A stretch of DNA of 34,154 nucleotides from Candidatus Agathobaculum pullicola (GCA_019115085.1 DXEF01000001.1:1-34154), one strand, 5' to 3'. Positions 15,598-24,771 are shown, numbered from the stretch's first letter. Notes: generated by a model from the letters alone, not told the origin. A program made the numbers and translations.

Positions 15598-16325
15598 CAT
15601 TTCCGGATCGTCAGCTTTGTCCCGGCATAGATCCAGTGTCCCTGGTCGCTGGAAGAGCGCCCGTGCTGCTTTGCCGCGTTCTCGATCGCTTTCCGATTGG
15701 CATTATAAATGGTATCCCACTGGGTGCCGTCGCCGAGGAACCGCTGCGCGATCCCCCACAGGGTGTCGCTGTCGGTCACCGTGTAGGTTTTCTGGCTGCT
15801 TTCGGTTTCCGACCGTGTAGTCTGGCCTTGGGCTTCCTGTGCGGCAGCTACATTCTCTGTATTGGCAGATGCACCGCTTGTCTGTACCGCAGGCTGTGTC
15901 GTCTTAACGCCGATCTGCCGCGTGTCTACAAACGAGATGCTGTACTCATAGTCGCCGAACGCGCCCTTATAGTCGACCGAGTAATCCTCAAGGTAGACAT
16001 CATGGTTGATTGGCGTGCCTGTGACCAGCAGGTGCAGCGGTGTACCGTGCAGCCTCCACGCGCTCCACACCTGCTGATACCATAGCGGGTCTTGCCATTC
16101 CCCACGCTGCAGAATATCGTCCCGTCTACCTTCACCCGGTAGCAGAGACTTCCATGAGTACGAGTGGATATTGTCACCAGATGGTATGTATACCTCGCCA
16201 ACCTTGAGAATCTCGTACTTAGCAAAGCGCGTCCCATTCGCGTCAAATGTAATGGATTCCGGTATCCACGGAATGCGCATTGAGCGTCCGCCCGTTTTTT
16301 CTTCAATATAGATATCGGTATCCAT
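15597..16325 (-). CDS. LysM-domain baseplate/tail protein (XkdP-like)
   Basis: 242 residues. The N-terminal half (RIPWIPESITFDANGTRFAK, VHGTPLHLLVTG-type region TPINHDVYLEDYSVDY) matches XkdP/YqbP. The C-terminal LysM domain (about 183-242, YTVTDSDTLWGIAQRFLGDG, then AGTKLTIRK) binds glycan or stabilises the hub. A Gln/Thr/Ser linker joins the two. The protein sits at the tail tip and bridges tape measure and hub. The start codon directly follows the tape-measure stop. Confidence 0.9.
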   Translation of the reverse strand: MDTDIYIEEKTGGRSMRIPWIPESITFDANGTRFAKYEILKVGEVYIPSGDNIHSYSWKSLLPGEGRRDDILQRGEWQDPLWYQQVWSAWRLHGTPLHLLVTGTPINHDVYLEDYSVDYKGAFGDYEYSISFVDTRQIGVKTTQPAVQTSGASANTENVAAAQEAQGQTTRSETESSQKTYTVTDSDTLWGIAQRFLGDGTQWDTIYNANRKAIENAAKQHGRSSSDQGHWIYAGTKLTIRK

Positions 16326-19300
16326 TTATGCCCTCCTCGGTGAGTTCTGTGCCATGACGCGTGCGTACTTGATGAATTCGCCCGCGACAATGTCTGCAGC
16401 CTCGGCCGCCCGTGCGCGAATCTCCTCGATCACGTCACCGGTCGCACCGGTCACCTGAATGTTCACGCCGCCGAGTGATATAGAGATGCTGTTGTCCACG
16501 TCATCGCCGCCTATCTCGGAGGCTACATACTGCGAAGCGCCAGCAGCTTTGTCCTCGTCGCCAACGATCCCACCATTAAAAAATCCGGGGATGCCCAACG
16601 CATTGCCCGCGCGTTTCCATAGCTCAATGCCTCGGTCTCTGCGGTGTGCGCCAAGCGGGATAACCGCCTCGGGCGCGCCTTCCTCAGCCAGCGTATAAAC
16701 ACCGTACTTGCTGACAATACCACCGGCGGCCTGGTGACCATCAGTACCACCGCCCGTAAGCAAATTGTATTTTGGCATCAGGTTTACACCTATCGTTTGG
16801 GTAATTGACGCCGGTGTCAGTGCCGACCGATTGAAGTTGCCAGTTGAATAACTGTAAAACGGCACAACGCTCACATTCGGATTCGCCGTAACGCTCCAGC
16901 CGTCGCCCATTTCAGATGGGTCAAGGTCGGTGTCCAGGTACTCATAGAACGGGATAACGCCGACATTCGTCTGTGCCGTTGTATACCGCGCCATGAGCAT
17001 GGCCTGAATCTGCGCGGATGGATCGACCGGGTTGATCTTCAGGTTCGGGTCGATCTCGGTGTCTACCGGTGCCGTGATCGAGAGGCTGTTCAAATATTCC
17101 TGCAAGCTACCCAAACCGCCGGACAGCGCCGTGTAGAAGTCGATATTCGCAAGGTAATCCGTCAGACTTTCCGGGATCGCTTGGCCGGCTGCGGCGAACT
17201 CCGCTGCAATGTCTTCAATCTGTGCGGTCGTCGGCTTGAGCTGGTTCAGCATGGATGTGACCGACTGCGTGATCTGCGGATCAGCCGCGGCCGCGGACAT
17301 CGCGTTCACCATGCTGCCGGTAATGCCCTGCTGGAATGCATCGGCAATATTGTTGCCCATGGACAACGCCAAGCTGGGGACAGAATATGCAAGTGCATCC
17401 GTTGCCAGATCAGCAGCGTTGGATGCGTAGTTTGCACTCCCCGTCTGCCGAGCCAGACCGGCAGACTCTGCTGCACGGCTTGCTGCGTTCTGTGCGCGGC
17501 TCGGGTCGAGCTGGTTGGAGATCCACTGCCCTGCAGTGTCCCCGCCGAACAATGCACCCAAGCCGCCGATGCCCGCACCAATTCCCGCGCCGATCGCGGT
17601 ACCGAGGCCGGGTACGATCGAACCGATTGCCGCGCCAAGCCCTGCACCTGCACCGACCATGCCGAGCTTTGTGCCTGACTTGACGCCGTAATCCCTGCTT
17701 TCCTTTCCATCCGTCTGGATCGAGTGGATCAAATCACCGAGTGCGTCAACCACGCCCGCAGCGCCGATCAGATAACCGCCGGTCGACAAGCCGCTGAGCA
17801 GCCGCGACACTACGCCGCCCGCTCCTGCCGCTTTTCCGGCCGCACCAGCGCCCGCAGCACCTGGAAGGCCGCTGCCGCCCGTGCCGATGCCCGCGCCGTT
17901 CACGTTCACAATACCTGCGGTAACGGTCATGGTCCCGACAGCTCCCGCGCCGCCCGCGCCAGATCCGCTGCGCAAGCCCTGCCACAGCTTGGACAGGCCG
18001 GCCGCGCCCAGAACAGTCGAAATCAGCGGGTGCTCGCTGACAAACGAACCGAGCGCACCGGTGATGCCATCCCACAGCCATCCGGCGAATTTTGCGCCCG
18101 CATCGGTCACCATCTGCTTGCCGCTCTCATTCCACCAGCCGGAAAATGGCTCAGCAATCAGTTCATCCCACGCAAAGGACAGCTTGCCGCCAAGCGAAAG
18201 GCTCTGAAATTCCGGATCATTCAGGATATCCCGCACCTTGTTGATGCCGCTGATGGCGAAATCGGAAAACGCACTGCCAATCTGGATACCGATCTGGCGC
18301 GCCTGCTCTCCAAACGCAGTAAGCTGATCCTCATTATCGACCAACTGATCCTTCAGATACTGCAAGCCATCGCCAAAGCCCTCGGACAGGCCTTCGCCCC
18401 ACGGCAGCGCAACGCTCATTTTCAGCGTCGTGCCGATCTGGTCCATCATCCCGCTGATGGTTTCGTTGGCGGTGCGTTCTGCCGTCCCGGCAAACTCGCT
18501 CATACCGCCGATAATGCCGCGCACAGCATCATCCACACTGACTGCGCCGTCCTCTACCATTTCACAGACCTTGGCCGTGCTCACGCCAAGCGACTGGGCG
18601 AGATAGTCCCAGCCGGAAACGCCTGCTTCGGTCAGCTGCAGCATTTCCTCGGCATAGACACGGCCTTTCTGCCGCATCTGGCCCAGCGCCAGGACGACGC
18701 TGCTGATACCGGCTTCGCCCTTGCCCATTGCCGCAGCCCAGTCGCCAATATTGCTCAGGTCGGGCAGGATCTCGTCCCGCTGCCAGCCTGTATTGAGCAT
18801 CAGCTGCGCCTGCTGCGCGATCTGCATGGTGTCGAATGGAGATTTCTTGTCAAACGCATAGATTTCGTTCATGAATGACTGTGCCGCCGCATTCCCACCA
18901 AGCTGCGTCGAGAACGCCATGTTCAGCTGTTTGATCTGATCGGACAGCGATACCGGCTTTACTACACCGTAATTCACCGCCGCACCGGTCGCCACGCCTG
19001 CAATCAGCGCCTGCACGCTGGTAAGTGCGCTGACGATCCCGCGGAGCGGCCGCGTTGCATAGTCGGCGATTTTTACAGTCGCCCGCCATGTCTTACCCGC
19101 GATGCGCGCACCGGCAGATGAGATGCGGTTCAATCGGCTCGTAGCCTGGTCCACCACAGACACGGTCACCTTGAAGCCGGATTTCGCCTTGCCCGCAAAC
19201 TGGTCGAGTTTGGACAGCATTTTGTCGAGCTTGGTTGTATTGGGGTTGAAATTCATCTTGACACTGGTGGACTTCTTTGCCTTTTTCTCAAGGCTGTCCA

Positions 19301-19379
19301 GCGCCTTATCCGCCTTTTTAGCCTCGGCAGTCACGTTGTCTGTAAACCGAGCCTCAACTTCAATAACATGCTTATCCAA
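16326..19379 (-). CDS. Tail tape measure protein (XkdO-like)
   Basis: 1,017 residues. The charged coiled-coil N-terminus (VTAEAKKADKALDSLEKKAKK) is followed by the conserved tape-measure domain (about 130-300: VKPVSLSDQIKQLNMAFSTQ, FDKKSPFDTMQIAQQAQLML), glycine/alanine-rich membrane-like segments in the middle (VGAGAGLGAAIGSIVPGLGT) and a C-terminal GGIVSKYGVYTLAEEGAPEA module. It sets tail length and leaves through the tube during DNA injection. Initiation is at TTG 19379 behind GGGGTGAGG, five bases after the end of the frameshifted chaperone frame. Confidence 0.93.
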   Translation of the reverse strand: MDKHVIEVEARFTDNVTAEAKKADKALDSLEKKAKKSTSVKMNFNPNTTKLDKMLSKLDQFAGKAKSGFKVTVSVVDQATSRLNRISSAGARIAGKTWRATVKIADYATRPLRGIVSALTSVQALIAGVATGAAVNYGVVKPVSLSDQIKQLNMAFSTQLGGNAAAQSFMNEIYAFDKKSPFDTMQIAQQAQLMLNTGWQRDEILPDLSNIGDWAAAMGKGEAGISSVVLALGQMRQKGRVYAEEMLQLTEAGVSGWDYLAQSLGVSTAKVCEMVEDGAVSVDDAVRGIIGGMSEFAGTAERTANETISGMMDQIGTTLKMSVALPWGEGLSEGFGDGLQYLKDQLVDNEDQLTAFGEQARQIGIQIGSAFSDFAISGINKVRDILNDPEFQSLSLGGKLSFAWDELIAEPFSGWWNESGKQMVTDAGAKFAGWLWDGITGALGSFVSEHPLISTVLGAAGLSKLWQGLRSGSGAGGAGAVGTMTVTAGIVNVNGAGIGTGGSGLPGAAGAGAAGKAAGAGGVVSRLLSGLSTGGYLIGAAGVVDALGDLIHSIQTDGKESRDYGVKSGTKLGMVGAGAGLGAAIGSIVPGLGTAIGAGIGAGIGGLGALFGGDTAGQWISNQLDPSRAQNAASRAAESAGLARQTGSANYASNAADLATDALAYSVPSLALSMGNNIADAFQQGITGSMVNAMSAAAADPQITQSVTSMLNQLKPTTAQIEDIAAEFAAAGQAIPESLTDYLANIDFYTALSGGLGSLQEYLNSLSITAPVDTEIDPNLKINPVDPSAQIQAMLMARYTTAQTNVGVIPFYEYLDTDLDPSEMGDGWSVTANPNVSVVPFYSYSTGNFNRSALTPASITQTIGVNLMPKYNLLTGGGTDGHQAAGGIVSKYGVYTLAEEGAPEAVIPLGAHRRDRGIELWKRAGNALGIPGFFNGGIVGDEDKAAGASQYVASEIGGDDVDNSISISLGGVNIQVTGATGDVIEEIRARAAEAADIVAGEFIKYARVMAQNSPRRA

Positions 19380-19383
19380 AACC

Positions 19384-20090
19384 TCACCCCTTCTTTGCGT
19401 CTTTCTTCATCGGGAAATTGCGTACTTTCAGGGGGACGTCCCCTTCCTCCAGCGCAAGCGCGGTGGATGCAAGCACAAAGGTCGTCTCCCCGGGGAGCGC
19501 CGGGTCGGACTGGGACCGCAGTCCCAGCACAACGCCCGGCATAATGCCCTGGTTCTGGAAACAGACGTGGAGCTTGTACCCCAGGTCGGTTTCCTGTATT
19601 ACTTTTTTGCCGTATCCTCGTCGGACAGCTCGTCCTCATCATCCGCGTCTCCGCCCGTGCCGGAGATCTCGCCGATGCGGTCAATCAGCGCAGCCTTCTC
19701 ACCGGCTGTCAGCACGCCGTCGATGGTCTCCACCGGCAGGTTGACGCCCAGCTTGTCGCGCAGCGCCTTGTTGCCCCACACGTCCTTCTGGTCGTCGGGC
19801 GTGGTAGCCAGATAGATGATCCACGAGTTGTAAAGCGCCGTGTCGAACGACTTCTCGATCTGCGGCAGCTTTTTGTTCATCGGGTTGGGCATAAAGGTCG
19901 TGGCCTTCTTACGTGCCGTCTTGAAATCGTTGTCGCTAATCGGATGGATATGTACGCGGATCAGCAGCTTGCCGCCGCGGCGGATCTCCTCCTCGCTGAT
20001 GCAGTCTTCCGACGTGCGGTATTCCGCCGCCTCGAGCAGGCCTTTTACGAGGTCAAATTCTTCCTCCCGCTGGATGTCCTTTTCGGTCAT
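19384..20090 (-). CDS. Tail assembly chaperone, -1 frameshift fusion product
   Basis: Slipping back one base on AAAAAAG (19602-19608) joins the 163-residue chaperone to a second frame of 72 codons. That frame is open without interruption to TGA at 19384-19386 (VIQETDLGYKLHVCFQNQGI, ALPGETTFVLASTALALEEG, PLKVRNFPMKKDAKKG). The product is about 235 residues, equivalent to the lambda gpG/gpGT pair, which loads tail tube subunits onto the tape measure. The extension ends just before the tape-measure gene, leaves no other gene in the 219-bp gap, and reads like real protein rather than a shadow frame. Confidence 0.8.
19599..20090 (-). CDS. Tail assembly chaperone, unshifted form (XkdN-like)
   Basis: 163 residues (MTEKDIQREEEFDLVKGLLE, ISDNDFKTARKKATTFMPNP, LATTPDDQKDVWGNKALRDK), matching XkdN/YqbN proteins encoded between tube and tape measure. 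The C-terminus is acidic (DDEDELSDEDTAKK) and the stop lies directly on the slippery run. It would be the major product, with the fusion made in small amounts. Confidence 0.87.
   Translation of the reverse strand: MTEKDIQREEEFDLVKGLLEAAEYRTSEDCISEEEIRRGGKLLIRVHIHPISDNDFKTARKKATTFMPNPMNKKLPQIEKSFDTALYNSWIIYLATTPDDQKDVWGNKALRDKLGVNLPVETIDGVLTAGEKAALIDRIGEISGTGGDADDEDELSDEDTAKK
19602..19608 (-). promoter_or_regulatory. Programmed -1 ribosomal frameshift site
   Basis: A AAA AAG in the chaperone frame, immediately followed by the TAA stop. This is a canonical X XXY YYZ heptamer at the position where most tail chaperone pairs carry one. Confidence 0.8.
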
Positions 20091-20107
20091 ATCGTCATAC
20101 CCTCCCG

Positions 20108-20587
20108 TCAGCCTTCATACTCGTACGTCGCCGCGATCTCCTGAATGAACTTCGGGATCTGGTTGAGCGAGAAGCTGTGCTCGCGCTCCACGACCTCGCC
20201 CGGGGTCAGGTTCTGCAGCCCGAAGGTGCCGTTCGGCACCGCATTGTTGAACGAGAGGCGCTCCTGCTGGCCGTCCGGCTTTTCACACATGCCTTGGAAG
20301 TTGTAGACCGGGATGCGGCCGTTTGCGATCTCCTGCAGCAGCGGCGCCATGATCAGGTCGTCGCGGATAACCATTTCCGTATAGGTCAGGTCAAAGGTAA
20401 CGCCGGTCGGGATACGGTGTACGAGGATCGAGCCTACTGGCTGGCGCTCGGTCGTGACCACATTCATGTTCACGGAGTAGGTATTGATCTCCGCGAGGAA
20501 TACCTGCACATCGCCCGCCTCAACGAACAGCTTGCCGTCCTTGCCGGTCATCAGCTCGGTGGTATTGAGCGTATTGTTTTTTGCCAT
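20108..20587 (-). CDS. Tail tube protein (XkdM-like)
   Basis: 159 residues (LNTTELMTGKDGKLFVEAGD, EINTYSVNMNVVTTERQPVG, FDLTYTEMVIRDDLIMAPLL), the XkdM/YqbM family of contractile-tail tube proteins. They stack inside the sheath and guide DNA. The length is normal. The start follows GGAGGG, 15 bp after the sheath stop codon. Confidence 0.92.
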   Translation of the reverse strand: MAKNNTLNTTELMTGKDGKLFVEAGDVQVFLAEINTYSVNMNVVTTERQPVGSILVHRIPTGVTFDLTYTEMVIRDDLIMAPLLQEIANGRIPVYNFQGMCEKPDGQQERLSFNNAVPNGTFGLQNLTPGEVVEREHSFSLNQIPKFIQEIAATYEYEG

Positions 20588-20601
20588 CTGTCAATCCCTC
20601 C

Positions 20602-22047
20602 TTATTCCGGCTGATAGCGGAATTTGTAATGCAGGTAGATCTTCTCGAGCATGTCGAGATCGTCCACCGCAATGATGAACCATGCCGAATCGCCGCCGTA
20701 GCCCAGATCAGGATCTACCGTGAACGTGCCGCCCGGCGCGAGCTTGTTTTCGCTCGGGCTTGCCATCGTATCGATCACGCGCTGCGCGGTCTGGATCACG
20801 TCGCCCACGCCGTCTGCGTCACAGACCACCTTGCCGACCTTGGGTTCCAGAGCGCGGTCGATCCGGTTGAACAGCTCGAAGCGCACCTTGACGCGCTTGA
20901 TCTTCTTCCAGCCCTCATCCTGATCGGTCGCGGTGGTAATCAGCGTGTTGATACCGCTGTCATACCACACCTGCCCCGCGTTCGACAGACTGAACAGCAG
21001 CATGCCGGACAGGATCGCGTCCGAATACTGCGCGTTGGTCAGCGTCTCCGTGGTTGCGATCGCGCCCGAAATGACCGAATGGACAATGCTCTCGTTGGAC
21101 GGAGTTGCCGCGATCATGCCCGCGGTGTAGCAGATCGCCAGCGCGCCTTCGTAGGTTTCAGCAGCTGTACTGTAACCATTGCCGAGATAGACAATCTGCA
21201 TGGAGTTGAATGCTTTGGCATGGGTCATGCGGGTCTCGAGCGCAACGCTGGACTTCTCGCCCACCACACCGATGCAGTGCTTACCGCCGTCATAGGCATT
21301 CTGGATGTAGGTGGACAGCAGCAGGCTCTTGCTGATGCTCGAATCATCATCCACGTCCAGTGCGATGCAGTTGTAGTAGAACGGCTCGAGCGCATGGAAC
21401 GCCGCCGAATACTCGTCGTTGTCCACGGTCGGGTTTGCGCCGCCAGTCAGCGCGCCGTCGGATACATCGACAGGATCCAGCGCGCCGGAACCGTCGCCGA
21501 CAAGGCTTGCGGTAATGTAGGCGCTGCCCTGCTCCTCGATCGCGGCCACGAGGTTTTTGCCGTCGCTGGTACCACTGCCGTCAAACTGGAACGTCTCTAC
21601 CAGCTTGGTGCCGTGATAGACGTTCAGCACCTTCACATCCTCTGCCGATACGCTTTCCGCCAGCGAGACCGCCAGTGCGTACGTACCGGGATACAGGGCG
21701 GTCAGCTTGACGTCGGGAGTCGCGGTGGCCTTCTCCAGCTGGATGCTCGCCGCCGTACCGGTGTTGCCCATGCGGTACACATACACCGTATTCGCGCCGC
21801 CGTTGAACATCATCTCGGCCGCCAGCACCGTATTGGTGGCGCTGTAGTCGCCGTCGCCGAATATCTCGCGCAGCTCGTTCACGGACGTGATCCTGGTCAC
21901 CTTAGCCAGCGGCCCCCAGTCGGACTGCAGCGGGATCGCGCAGATGCCGTTGAGCGCGCCGGGAACCGGATCGTTACCCGTGCGGCTGTACCGCTGGTAT
22001 ACCCCCGGGCGGATCTTGGTTTCGCCCGCAGTATACGAAATTGACAT
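20602..22047 (-). CDS. Tail sheath protein (XkdK-like)
   Basis: 481 residues. The N-terminus (ISYTAGETKIRPGVYQRYSR) and C-terminal part (AGQVWYDSGINTLITTATDQ, then KKIKRVKVRFELFNRIDRAL and AWFIIAVDDLDMLEKIYLHY) are characteristic of phage tail sheath proteins, whose contraction drives the tube through the envelope. Its presence fixes the particle as myovirus-like. The start follows GTGAGGT. Confidence 0.95.
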   Translation of the reverse strand: MSISYTAGETKIRPGVYQRYSRTGNDPVPGALNGICAIPLQSDWGPLAKVTRITSVNELREIFGDGDYSATNTVLAAEMMFNGGANTVYVYRMGNTGTAASIQLEKATATPDVKLTALYPGTYALAVSLAESVSAEDVKVLNVYHGTKLVETFQFDGSGTSDGKNLVAAIEEQGSAYITASLVGDGSGALDPVDVSDGALTGGANPTVDNDEYSAAFHALEPFYYNCIALDVDDDSSISKSLLLSTYIQNAYDGGKHCIGVVGEKSSVALETRMTHAKAFNSMQIVYLGNGYSTAAETYEGALAICYTAGMIAATPSNESIVHSVISGAIATTETLTNAQYSDAILSGMLLFSLSNAGQVWYDSGINTLITTATDQDEGWKKIKRVKVRFELFNRIDRALEPKVGKVVCDADGVGDVIQTAQRVIDTMASPSENKLAPGGTFTVDPDLGYGGDSAWFIIAVDDLDMLEKIYLHYKFRYQPE

Positions 22048-22057
22048 GCTCTTTACC

Positions 22058-22264
22058 TCACTTTCTGTGTCGGAATTCTTCCACGACCTTGGCTGCCTGC
22101 GCCTTAGTCGCCCTGTCCAGCCCCGCTACTCTGAGCGCAACTGCAACGATTTCGGGGCTTGCGCCGAACGCCTTATGTCCGGCGATCAGCTCGTCAGCGG
22201 TGTAGACCGCCTCTTTTTTACGGCGCGCCGTTTTTGCAGCGGCCGTGGTTTCTTTTTCTGCCAT
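22058..22264 (-). CDS. Small protein upstream of the sheath
   Basis: 68 residues: Lys/Ala-rich N-terminus, then VYTADELIAGHKAFGASPEIVAVALRVAG and TKAQAAKVVEEFRHRK, a small helical domain recurrent just before sheath genes in PBSX-like phages (YkzL position). ATG 22264 is preferred over 22270 because GAGGT is correctly spaced for it. The function is unknown; it may assist sheath or tail-terminator assembly. Confidence 0.7.
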   Translation of the reverse strand: MAEKETTAAAKTARRKKEAVYTADELIAGHKAFGASPEIVAVALRVAGLDRATKAQAAKVVEEFRHRK

Positions 22265-22266
22265 AT

Positions 22267-23136
22267 TCATACCTCGCTATTATCCACATGGATGTGCCGC
22301 AGCATGTTGTCGGACTGCCGCTGCACAATGATGCCATAGGTCGCATCCACCGTCACCTGACCGGTGCGCAGTGCATCGGCGGACGGGTCGATCGTGTTGT
22401 TGGTGTTCACCAGGATTGGGGCTGCGTGCTCCTGTTTCAGCCGCTTGGCACCATACAGCGCGACAATGATCTGCTGCGCCCAGACTGTTACATCCGCAAT
22501 GGTCGCCGCGAATATGTGGGCGCGCAGCACGGTCGTCTGGTAGATGGTCTGCCATGTTTCAGGAATCCAGGTGGCGGGCGTGGTCGATATGATGCGCCAG
22601 TACACCGCCGCGCTGTGCTCGTCCGGCTTCCACGCCGCGGGCAGCTCGGTGGCGTTGATTACCGGCAGTGCCGGGAACTGCTCGGCTGTCCACGCGTTGA
22701 TTCGGTCGATCACATCGGGCGCTATGGTCATCAGCGGGAAGCCAAGCAGCGCAAACGTCATGGTCACGCCTGCCACTTTATTCACCGGCTCGGTGAAGTA
22801 GTTGGAATTTACCCACTGCGCCGCTATGGTTTCCCCATTGTCGGTGAAGAACCAGCCATGCAGCAGTTCGCGTATCAACTTTTCCAAGGCATCTGGTGGG
22901 ACACCCTGCTCCTGGCACACAATATCGACCGCCATCGTCCCGCCGAGGGAACGGTCCGCGCTGTGCTCCCAGTCCACCGCAAACACCAGCCGCGGAAATT
23001 GCGGGCCCGCGGCCCAGCCGGGGTCGGTGTCGGCGGGCGCATTCTGGCTGAACACGGCCGGCTTACCGCCGTATTGTGCAAACCCGCTCCCGCCCAGTGC
23101 ACCCGTCAGATGCTCGTAAATGGATTGTTCGATCAT
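22267..23136 (-). CDS. Tail completion/terminator-region protein (XkdJ/YqbJ position)
   Basis: 289 residues (MIEQSIYEHLTGALGGSGFA, RLVFAVDWEHSADRSLGGTM, VDIVCQEQGVPPDALEKLIR). The first half resembles minor tail terminators in which a DUF-type alpha/beta fold caps the tail. The second half (ATWIPETWQTIYQTTVLRAH, GIIVQRQSDNMLRHIHVDN) is not recognised. The position between the HK97 gp10-like protein and the sheath supports the neck/tail terminator role. It is longer than usual terminators (about 130-170), so it may be a fusion. Confidence 0.6.
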   Translation of the reverse strand: MIEQSIYEHLTGALGGSGFAQYGGKPAVFSQNAPADTDPGWAAGPQFPRLVFAVDWEHSADRSLGGTMAVDIVCQEQGVPPDALEKLIRELLHGWFFTDNGETIAAQWVNSNYFTEPVNKVAGVTMTFALLGFPLMTIAPDVIDRINAWTAEQFPALPVINATELPAAWKPDEHSAAVYWRIISTTPATWIPETWQTIYQTTVLRAHIFAATIADVTVWAQQIIVALYGAKRLKQEHAAPILVNTNNTIDPSADALRTGQVTVDATYGIIVQRQSDNMLRHIHVDNSEV

Positions 23137-23140
23137 CGGA

Positions 23141-23566
23141 TCACCTCATAAATGGGCGGTTGTAGATGCGGCTGATCTCCGGCAGCGCCTTTTGGATGAT
23201 GCGCTCGTCGTGCGGGCGCGGCGCCATTTTGCTGGTGCCGTTCTCGAGCAGGTTGCCGAGGTACCAGCCGTTCACGCTCAGCCCGCTCTCGATCAAAGAG
23301 CGGTATACGTTTCCGGACTTCTGTTCGGCTCTCGGAACATAAGACGACCGGTACGCACCTGTCCGTACTGCCGGCGGTTGTCCCGGGGCGGACGCAGTGT
23401 AGGATGCACCGGTACCGGGAACGCGATAGCGCCGTCCGCCGCCCTGTCCGCGCAGCACCTGCAGCTCCGCCTTTTTCAGCGCCTGTGCGGCCTGATAGGC
23501 GCGGGACATCATCTGGTGTTCAATATCAGATATCAGTTCCCCTGTCCGGTTGCTGATAAAGCCCAT
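23141..23566 (-). CDS. HK97 gp10-like neck/tail completion protein (XkdI-like)
   Basis: 141 residues. A helical N-terminus (IEHQMMSRAYQAAQALKKAE), then PPAVRTGAYRSSYVPRAEQK and the conserved ending WYLGNLLENGTSKMAPRPHD, which is the signature of HK97 gp10 proteins (the E.GT..MAPRPF motif). They join head and tail. It overlaps the upstream gene by 41 bp. Confidence 0.88.
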   Translation of the reverse strand: MGFISNRTGELISDIEHQMMSRAYQAAQALKKAELQVLRGQGGGRRYRVPGTGASYTASAPGQPPAVRTGAYRSSYVPRAEQKSGNVYRSLIESGLSVNGWYLGNLLENGTSKMAPRPHDERIIQKALPEISRIYNRPFMR

Positions 23567-23912
23567 TCAGATCCCGCCTTTCCTCGCAGTAGTACACGGT
23601 GCAGTGTCCAAGCTCGCCGGGGTTGCGCAGGCCCTGTATCAGGAATGTACGTGTTGTACTGCCATCCGGCAGCGCGAGCACATCCTGAGGGCTTGCCTGA
23701 TTGTCCGTCAGCCACTGCACGACCTTGTGCGTGACCGGATGGCCGTCCTGCTGCCACTGCTCCACCTCGCGCGGATCAGCGTTTGTCAGGATGCCGTCAA
23801 TCGTCCCCTGCTCCTGCAGGCCGCCGCCCCACGGCCGCCCCGTGCCTGTCACAGCGGTTTTACGGGTCAGTCTTGTGAACGTCTGAAACCCCTGTCCGGG
23901 AACCAGAAACAT
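23526..23912 (-). CDS. Head closure protein (XkdH/gp16-like)
   Basis: 128 residues, beta-rich (GFQTFTRLTRKTAVTGTGRP, DGILTNADPREVEQWQQDGH, TRTFLIQGLRNPGELGHCTV). The layout KQDGHPVTH...GSTTRTFLIQGLRNPGELG with a closing tyrosine-rich strand is typical of SPP1 gp16-like stoppers that hold DNA in the filled head. The start overlaps the stop codon of the connector gene. Confidence 0.75.
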   Translation of the reverse strand: MFLVPGQGFQTFTRLTRKTAVTGTGRPWGGGLQEQGTIDGILTNADPREVEQWQQDGHPVTHKVVQWLTDNQASPQDVLALPDGSTTRTFLIQGLRNPGELGHCTVYYCEERRDLNGLYQQPDRGTDI

Positions 23913-24316
23913 CAGAACCGCCTCCGATTCTCAAACATGAATTTGCGGAACACGGGCGGTTTCAGGGCGCATTTGTCCGCCCGGAGCGCCCCTGCCGCAT
24001 TTTGCGCTGCAAGCTCGGCTTTCAGGTCGTCGTAGAGTGCTTTCCATCTGGGGTACCGGTCGGACAGGCTGTAGGACAGGCCGTCGATCTTTGTGTCCAC
24101 CTCGTAGGCAAACCGCATCAGGATTGCGTCGAGACACTGGAATTTCGCCATCAGCCAGTTGTCCGGATATTTGGTGATAATCGCCTCGTACTCCTCGTCG
24201 CACAGGGCGGTGGTCATGTTGCCGCCCTGTATCACCGTGTCCCCCAGCTCAAACCGCATCTGATCCTTCCCCTTGAGGGTGATCATGGACGGGTCATAGG
24301 TATACGTCGAGGCCAT
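23912..24316 (-). CDS. Head-tail connector/adaptor (YqbG, gp6-like)
   Basis: 134 residues, mainly helical (FELGDTVIQGGNMTTALCDE, YEAIITKYPDNWLMAKFQCL, FAYEVDTKIDGLSYSLSDRY). Ser-x-x-Asp-Arg followed by a WKALYDDLKAEL helix is the usual adaptor signature of this family, which binds the portal. It is coupled to both neighbours by overlaps of one codon or less. Confidence 0.75.
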   Translation of the reverse strand: MASTYTYDPSMITLKGKDQMRFELGDTVIQGGNMTTALCDEEYEAIITKYPDNWLMAKFQCLDAILMRFAYEVDTKIDGLSYSLSDRYPRWKALYDDLKAELAAQNAAGALRADKCALKPPVFRKFMFENRRRF

Positions 24317-24759
24317 TATGCCTCACCCGCTTTCTCCTTTTCGTCATCGGTCTCGCCTTCGGCCTCGTCATTGGCTTCGGCCTCGGCCTCGGCATCAACG
24401 TCCGAATCATCAGTGGGAAGGTCCTTGAGCGCCGTCTTGACGCTGCGCCTGCTGTCGCACGCCGCAATGACCTGACGCACATTCTCGCGCTGTTCGGTCT
24501 GGATTGCAGCAGCGGCGTCCCGGCTGTCTGCCTGCAGGATGTCGAAAACCGCCTGCAGCTCCTCCGCCGAAAAGCTGATCTGTGCGCCGTCGATGGTGAT
24601 GGCAATATCGGTTGCGCCGGCGTCCGCTTCCCTGCGCGCTGCCAGCGTGCCGAGGGCGACCTGCCGCTTGCCGTCCATCACCGCGTCTCCGGGTACGGTC
24701 TCCCCGATCCGGTAGCGGTTCCCAGCAAAGGTGCAGGGCCGCAATGCGATATAATCCAT
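24316..24759 (-). CDS. Phage head-region protein, acidic C-terminus (YqbF position)
   Basis: 147 residues. The N-terminus (MDYIALRPCTFAGNRYRIGE, then TVPGDAV) is a small beta domain seen in many phage proteins encoded after the capsid. The middle contains FSAEELQAVFDILQADSRDA. The last 30 residues are almost all Glu/Asp/Ala. It may be a decoration or connector-associated protein; the function is unknown. Confidence 0.6.
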   Translation of the reverse strand: MDYIALRPCTFAGNRYRIGETVPGDAVMDGKRQVALGTLAARREADAGATDIAITIDGAQISFSAEELQAVFDILQADSRDAAAAIQTEQRENVRQVIAACDSRRSVKTALKDLPTDDSDVDAEAEAEANDEAEGETDDEKEKAGEA

Positions 24760-24771
24760 ATCGCGCCCTCC

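Noticed and set aside
17724..18878. Plus-strand open frame of 384 codons
   Set aside because: Antisense to the tape measure gene; alanine/arginine-rich shadow frame.
20581..22044. Long plus-strand open frame of 487 codons
   Set aside because: It lies exactly antisense to the tail sheath gene, is His/Arg/Gly-rich without family resemblance, and has no ribosome binding site; a shadow of GC-rich codon use.
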